Position numbers and translations under genes: made by a program. A DNA stretch of 7,029 nucleotides, from the NCBI GenBank assembly GCA_027717875.1, contig JALLOL010000133.1, positions 1 through 7,029 on the forward strand. The letters run 5' to 3'. This document shows, one piece after another, positions 6,818 to 7,029 of the stretch. The stretch's first letter is position 1. The number at the start of each line of letters is the position of its first letter. The stretch is from Acidobacteria bacterium AH-259-L09 (GTDB lineage: Bacteria > Acidobacteriota > UBA6911 > RPQK01). The notes under the pieces are model-generated. The model was given only the letters and a program-made list of their open reading frames with translations. It had not been told where the DNA came from and ran no database searches.

Positions 6818-6997
6818 GATCCTCCTCATTGCCCTGGAATAAGTCGATGTAGCTCTGGTAGAGAAAGCGCCGGTTGCGGGCTTTCCCGTGTACTCTTTCA
6901 GAATGCCGCTGTCGACCAGTCTGGCCACCAGGTTGGCTGCCGGGTACGTAGTGCCGATAAGTTCCTGTATTTCGTTGACAGCGACAATCGGGTGCTC
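6804..6997 (-). pseudogene. Fic-family protein, C-terminal winged-helix remnant with frameshift
   Basis: Fic proteins transfer AMP or related groups to target proteins. This fragment holds only the C-terminal DNA-binding-like winged helix, not the catalytic HPFxxGNGR motif. One frame reads EHPIVAVNEIQELIG, then TTYPAANLVARLVDSG, then ILKEYTGK. The sequence then continues one frame over as ARNRRFLYQSYIDLF and ends at TGA 6806-6804. The pattern YPxAN…L…GIL…TGxxRNRxFxYxxYxDLF is characteristic of the C-terminus of COG3177-type Fic proteins. The frames switch at about 6880-6887, within GGGAAAGCCC, and one missing base would explain it. Upstream, the frame meets TAG at 7000-6998, where tRNA-like sequence takes over, so the rest of the gene is absent or lies out of frame beyond the window. 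It is most likely a gene relic. Confidence 0.65.
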
Positions 6998-7029
6998 CTA
7001 CAGGGGAATCGAACCCACCAACCATAACT
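6990..7029 (-). other. tRNA 3'-end-like sequence at the window edge
   Basis: On the - strand, positions 7015-7005 read GGTTCGATTCC, an exact match to the tRNA T-arm consensus GGTTCGANTCC. Six bases on, TAGGAGCACC (7000-6991) looks like an acceptor 3' strand, discriminator A and CC. The T-stem is imperfect (GTGGG against CCCCTG), one base too many lies between loop and acceptor, and CCC replaces CCA. The 5' half would lie beyond 7029. It could be a degenerate tRNA, a tRNA-derived attachment-site remnant, or coincidence. Confidence 0.3.

Noticed and set aside
1..7029. CRISPR arrays, insertion-sequence ends, riboswitches, or toxin-antitoxin or defence modules
   Set aside because: No regularly spaced short repeats, transposase motifs, or aptamer-like conserved leaders are visible. 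The Fic remnant lacks its catalytic motif, so it gives no support for an active toxin system.

Overview
The window is a stretch of bacterial chromosome that carries two adjacent Hanks-type (eukaryotic-like) Ser/Thr protein kinase genes on the + strand. Converging on them from the - strand are a Tat-exported Gfo/Idh/MocA-family oxidoreductase and, at the right edge, the broken C-terminal end of a Fic-family gene. Kinases fused to TolB-like/TPR modules or to membrane-anchored WD40-like propellers, next to twin-arginine Gfo/Idh/MocA proteins, are typical of Acidobacteriota and neighbouring environmental phyla such as Planctomycetota, Gemmatimonadota and Verrucomicrobiota. Acidobacteriota is my best guess, but it rests on protein style only. 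No rRNA or other phylogenetic marker is present.

Layout. At 2-2284 (+) is a kinase, TolB-like and TPR protein missing only its extreme N-terminus at the window edge. It has no visible membrane segment, so it looks cytoplasmic. At 2285-2437 is a short intergenic region with a promoter-like motif and a hairpin. At 2438-5115 (+) is a second kinase with one transmembrane helix and a C-terminal WD40/PD40-like beta-propeller. Its reading frame breaks twice, at a run of seven G near 3783-3789 and near 4560. Dropping one base at each site gives a continuous protein of 891 residues. At 5116-5248 is an intergenic region holding a second copy of the promoter-like motif. At 5249-6652 (-) is the oxidoreductase, with a clear Shine-Dalgarno site and a Tat signal. 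At 6653-7029 (-) are a leader region, a doubtful 34-residue ORF, a frameshifted Fic C-terminal winged-helix remnant, and a sequence resembling the 3' end of a tRNA.

How the genes may work together. The two kinases share the same N-terminal style (…TISHY[RK]I[LI]EK[LI]G) and lie head to tail, so they look like paralogues. The first would couple phosphorylation to a soluble TolB/TPR scaffold. The second would couple a cytoplasmic kinase to an extracytoplasmic propeller sensor. The oxidoreductase is convergent to them and probably functionally unrelated; it is likely a periplasmic sugar or cyclitol-type dehydrogenase/oxidoreductase.

Nothing here is convincingly a new system. The observations most worth checking are the two frameshifts in the second kinase, an approximately 43-bp imperfect repeat found about 70 bases downstream of both kinase stop codons, and the tRNA-like end abutting the Fic remnant.
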